A stretch of 6,582 nucleotides of DNA from Woeseiaceae bacterium. Its GTDB lineage: Bacteria > Pseudomonadota > Gammaproteobacteria > Steroidobacterales > Woeseiaceae. The notes below the pieces were generated by a model. The model was given only the letters and a program-made list of their open reading frames with translations, made no database searches and was not told the DNA's origin. This document shows positions 6,046-6,582 of the stretch, one piece after another. The translations under genes and the position numbers were made by a program. Numbering within the stretch: the stretch's first letter is position 1; every line of letters starts with the position of its first letter. The stretch lies in NCBI GenBank assembly GCA_013138675.1, contig WTCH01000056.1, positions 1 through 6,582 of the forward strand, given 5' to 3'.

Positions 6046-6582
6046 CCGGCGCAATTTCCTCAAATTGTCAGGTGCAACGCTGGCAGCAACAGCAGCCGGG
6101 GCTTGCGGAGGTGTCGACAAGAATGCGACGCCAGGCGTCCCGCACAGCAATTACGACGAGGATTCGACAGCAGAAGAGGTCACCCGTGGCATTGACCTGA
6201 CGGGCAAGCTCGCCGTCGTCACGGGCTGCACGTCCGGCATCGGGTTCGAGACGATGCGTGTTCTCGCACTACGCGGCGCCTACGTTGTTGGTACGAGCCG
6301 ATCGCTTGAGAAGGCACAGGCGGCCTGCGATCGTGTGGTTGGCGTCACATCGCCTCTTGCTCTTGAGTTGTCAGACCTGGATTCGGTGGTGGCATGTGCC
6401 AACGCCATTCGTTCGCTGAATGCACCACCGGATATTCTCGTGTGCAATGCCGGCTACCTGGGCGGCAGTGGTGAGCGCGAACTCGTCAATGGCATCGAAA
6501 AGCACTTCGCCATTAACCACATTGGCCATTTCGTTTTAGTTAACCGTCTGCTCGGGCGCCTGTATATGGCTAACCAGGGCAG
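6038..6582 (+). CDS. Tat-signal short-chain dehydrogenase/reductase (partial, runs off the right edge)
   Basis: The first 181 codons of an SDR oxidoreductase, with no stop before the window ends. Residues 1-23 look like a twin-arginine signal: DRRNFLKLSG followed by the Ala/Thr-rich ATLAATAAGAC. The cysteine at 23 lacks a proper lipobox leucine at -3, so lipidation is uncertain. After a short linker the SDR fold begins: ITGK-like DLTGKLAVVTG, cofactor motif TGCTSGIG at 62-69, R88 in TSRS (which suits NADP), NAG at 137-139 and the structural Asn N160 in FAINHIGHF. The catalytic Ser and Tyr-x3-Lys would lie past the edge. Tat export would carry the folded, cofactor-loaded enzyme to the periplasm. 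The ATG at 6038 overlaps the previous stop (ATGACTGA) with no Shine-Dalgarno, which suggests translational coupling. The substrate is unknown. Confidence 0.88.
   Translation, partial: MTDRRNFLKLSGATLAATAAGACGGVDKNATPGVPHSNYDEDSTAEEVTRGIDLTGKLAVVTGCTSGIGFETMRVLALRGAYVVGTSRSLEKAQAACDRVVGVTSPLALELSDLDSVVACANAIRSLNAPPDILVCNAGYLGGSGERELVNGIEKHFAINHIGHFVLVNRLLGRLYMANQG

Overview
The window looks like an ordinary chromosomal stretch of a Gram-negative proteobacterium. It is moderately GC-rich, densely coding, and carries many Sec, Tat and lipoprotein export signals. The protein families (DUF3300, NTF2-like, DUF885, CAD2-type alcohol dehydrogenase, Tat-exported SDR) fit an environmental, perhaps marine, gammaproteobacterium. 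That placement is inferred from protein style only. I see no CRISPR array, integrase, transposase, toxin-antitoxin pair, phage gene, tRNA or rRNA.

Left part (12..2740, minus strand): three genes are read leftward in the order lipoprotein (2740 to 2153), NTF2-like secreted protein (2108 to 1644) and DUF3300 secreted protein (1523 to 12), with gaps of 44 and 120 nt. All three products carry an export signal, so this is a small cell-envelope cluster and possibly one transcript. The DUF3300 protein ends in a long Ser/Arg/Asn/Gln-rich tail encoded by tandem DNA repeats at 34..123 and 171..212.

Centre (2741..2810): a 70-nt divergent promoter region holds back-to-back promoter-like elements and a perfect 12-bp palindrome. 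It separates the envelope cluster from a rightward zinc-type alcohol dehydrogenase gene (2811..3830). That enzyme keeps its catalytic zinc ligands but has lost most of the structural-zinc cysteine loop. Its last codons run into a very AT-rich patch.

Right part (3964..6582, plus strand): a secreted DUF885 family putative metallopeptidase (3964..5715) is followed after 30 nt by a small eight-cysteine protein (5746..6045). That gene overlaps by 8 nt the start of a Tat-signal-bearing short-chain dehydrogenase, which runs off the right edge (6038..>6582). The overlap suggests translational coupling of the last two genes.

Nothing here convincingly forms a new multi-gene system. The points most worth checking are the periplasm-targeted SDR coupled to a cysteine-rich partner, the alcohol dehydrogenase lacking its structural zinc loop, the repeat-encoded SR-like tail, and a possible leaderless start at 5746.
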